Source of the DNA: Ailanthus altissimus
Taxonomy: Eukaryota; Streptophyta; Magnoliopsida; Sapindales; Simaroubaceae
DNA: 64,000 bases
Direction of reading: 5' to 3'
Assembly: GCA_946807835.1 (NCBI GenBank)
Contig: OX327694.1
Coordinates: 2,926,001 to 2,990,000, forward strand
The position numbers and the translations under genes are program-made. Shown here in pieces: positions 61,661 to 64,000 of the stretch (positions within the stretch are counted from its first letter, which is position 1; the number at the start of each line of letters is the position of its first letter). The notes below the pieces were generated by a model, which was given only the letters and a program-made list of their open reading frames with translations, had not been told where the DNA came from and did no database searches.

Positions 61661-61900
61661 TCGCTCAATTAGTAATTAGGTTATTTCGCTTTGGGTTTTA
61701 TGCAAGCATTATTCACTCAAAACATGTCTACTTAATTGGAGGCAGCCAAACCTATCTTATAGGCTATCCTTGGATCATCTAAACAAGTGATGTGAGATGT
61801 GACAAATTTTCATTTTTTTTAGGACCTCTCGCCCTCGTAAAGGTTAGTTAATCCTCACATGGGTCACAATACCCAAGGATTTACTCATAAATGCACATTT
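61661..61900. repeat. Single copy related to the 52.9-53.7 kb tandem units
   Basis: It shares phrases such as ttgggttttatgcaagcatt, attcactc and catgtctacttaatt with the array at 52910-53660. It sits at the truncation point of the copia element. Confidence 0.45.
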
Positions 61901-64000
61901 TAATTGTCATAAGACTAATTGGTTTGACTTTTCTTATTACTTATAATGAGCTTTCTAAGCTTCAATACGCTCATCAGTGGGTTGTAGAGGTTCATTATTA
62001 TGCAGAGCCATATTCATGTTGTAGTAACCAATATCCACAACTGGTAAGAATACGTATTTATATATATATATATAAATATACATATTTTATTTGTATGTGG
62101 GTGATACTTAATTTATATATTGTTATTAGTAGTATTTGTATAGGTTAAGGATATACTATTAGCATTGGGTTTATTTATAAGGCTTTAGATTTATTTTAGG
62201 GACCAAATTGTAATACTTTGAAAGTTTTGAGGGCAAATTCGTAAATACCAAAAAATAGCATCTTAGTATAAAAATACACTTTTGAAACTCTAATTCTCTC
62301 ATTTTGGTCGAGCTACCTCTTTTAGAGTGAGAAAAGAGAGAAAGAAAGGGGAGAGAAAGAGAAGAAGAAGAAGAAAAAGAAGAAGGAATTGGAATTTTGG
62401 ATTTTAAGAGGTATATCACAACTATTTTTCAATTTATTGGTGTTAATTAAGTTAATTCCTTTAATTTTTGATTTTTTAAAATATGTATAATTGAGTATTT
62501 GATGTATATTTTGTAAGATATTGTGAGAATTGATGATGATCTATGTAGAGAGTTTGATAAATCATGATGAATTGCAGAATTTCTATTTGATAGTCTCTTG
62601 ATCCAGAAATTTAATAAATTGTTGTGATTCGATTCTGGTATTGAATTTTGAATATATTAAATTAGACATATTTAAGATTATCTGAGACTTTGAATCGATT
62701 GAAAATTCAAGAAATTGAATTTATAATAAATTTATCAAAATGACCCTAAAATTTTGAAAATTTCCTGTGTGAACAATATAATACAGTGGCAAACAATTTT
62801 TGGCCTACTGAATGATCTTTAAAAATTACGAATTTGTGTAATATAATAATTTTATATGTCTAATAGGATATACTCAAAATTGAGAAGTTAGATCAATGTG
62901 GTTAAATTGTAATGATTTTCTAAAGAGTGTTAGCTCATTGCAGTATTTGATTAACAGAATTTTAAAGCTATGGAATAAAATAGTTTTAAAATACTTTTGG
63001 CAGTGATTTTGAAGTAAAATATTTATCATGGATTGGGATATGTGTTAAGAGTAATTCTGTGGTAGTTTTACAATTTTTGAGTTAGTATATGATTTTATAA
63101 AATTGGGAGATTGAATACTGTTTAGTAAGTATCTTGATCCTGTCAGGTTAGTAGTTTGGATTCGATGGTGTGTATAGAATTGATTGTGTAGGAATTTTGA
63201 TATAATATTTATATATAAGAATGATATATGAGTCAAGGATGATATATTCTGATTTTGTAGTAATTAGACATCATTTGATGTATTAGAAAATTTTGTTAAG
63301 TATAAGTGATCAGAATGACAGGTTTTGAGAAACCAAGTATTTAGACTAATTTGATGTGATAAATGCATTGTGTATAATTTTGTAAACTATTTAAAGTATT
63401 TTGTGTGAATTTTGAGGCTTATGAAAGGATTAATCTCCATTGATAGGTTAAGGAGATTTAAGCTTTGTAGCTGAAAGTGCTAAGAGGTAAGTATACTAGA
63501 CTTTTTACTGAAATCACAATAAACATAGTAATTGTTATGTATGGTTTTGTAAATATGCTTAGAAATATGTTTATGTTATGCCAAAGTATATTTGATATGA
63601 AATGTGAAATACATATGTTTATGAATGTGAGCATTGACATTGAGCATGGACATATATGTGTTTTTGAAAGTGAGCTTTCAAAATGAAATGTGTTTAACAA
63701 AGAAAGCTTTGAAGTGTAATATGTCTATGAGAAACATTTTGAGTTTTGAGGATGCTTGAACTCACTGTTGACTTAGTAGGCATCTTATGTGATTTGTGGA
63801 GCCTTTATGTGTGGCCTTTCCTTCGGGATTGGTATATGTTATGTGTTCCGTATGTAGGGAGGATCCTATTGGTACCTAAAGGAATAGTGAGTCATCACAT
63901 TCGTGTGGTGACGTATTGGTGCATGTGAGAGAACTCACCGATGATCAAGGTAAGGATTTGGATTTTACCTTCGGGTATGAGCATTATATATGTGTTATTT
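61901..64000. other. Repeat-like region running off the window (possible LTR/leader)
   Basis: 62330-62390 is a purine-rich GA/GAA tract. From about 63740 the sequence tttatgtgtggcctttcctt followed by cgggattggt, ggaggatcctattggtacct and gagtcatcacattcgtgtgg reads like the internal part of long gypsy-type LTRs of plants, repeated later as accttcgggtatgagc. No coding frame, no matching partner within the window. Assignment is tentative. Confidence 0.35.

Noticed and set aside
1..64000. CRISPR arrays, bacterial operons, phage genes
   Set aside because: None seen; introns, plant retroelements and plant gene families show this is eukaryotic nuclear DNA.

Overview
This is nuclear DNA of a flowering plant, very probably a eudicot. 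The evidence is multi-exon genes with GT-AG introns, strongly AT-rich spacers, plant-specific families (an AP2/ERF factor with an EAR motif, an AGO4-clade Argonaute, a plant five-finger CCCH protein) and LTR retrotransposons primed by tRNA-Met. The species cannot be fixed from the sequence; a woody eudicot such as Citrus is only a guess.

Layout. All protein genes lie on the minus strand. (1) 1-245: a partial Gln-rich exon. (2) 340-1562: a broken acid-lipase gene. (3) 2351-4517: an intact five-exon gene for a small two-membrane-segment protein. (4) 7395-8063: an intronless ERF3-type repressor. (5) 8.1-28.3 kb: about 20 kb without an intact gene, holding MITEs, two SINEs with target-site duplications, degenerate minisatellites, LTR remnants and a LINE relic. 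(6) 28639-32963: a seven-exon CCCH zinc-finger gene (455 aa). (7) 33-40 kb: AT-rich spacer with MITEs and a few GC-richer islands. (8) 40610-47249: a complete 22-exon ARGONAUTE 6 gene (900 aa, catalytic DDH present) with a probable 5'-UTR intron. (9) 49-64 kb: accessory DNA. It contains a tandem array of roughly 270-bp units, a complete but internally deleted Ty3/gypsy element with both LTRs (53969-57534), a decayed Ty1/copia element on the minus strand (57873 to about 61660), and a repeat-like region running off the window end.

The genes do not form an operon or an obvious cluster. AGO6 acts in RNA-directed DNA methylation, which normally silences elements like those seen here. The gypsy gag-protease frame is broken only by four stop codons, each one C-to-T or G-to-A change from a sense codon, which fits decay of a methylated element. 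I found no convincing tRNA, rRNA, miRNA or CRISPR, and no clearly new biological system. The most useful leads are the four-stop gag frame, the CT microsatellite used as a polypyrimidine tract in AGO6, the internal duplication in the two-membrane-segment protein, and several GC-rich, cis-element-rich islands with no gene beside them.
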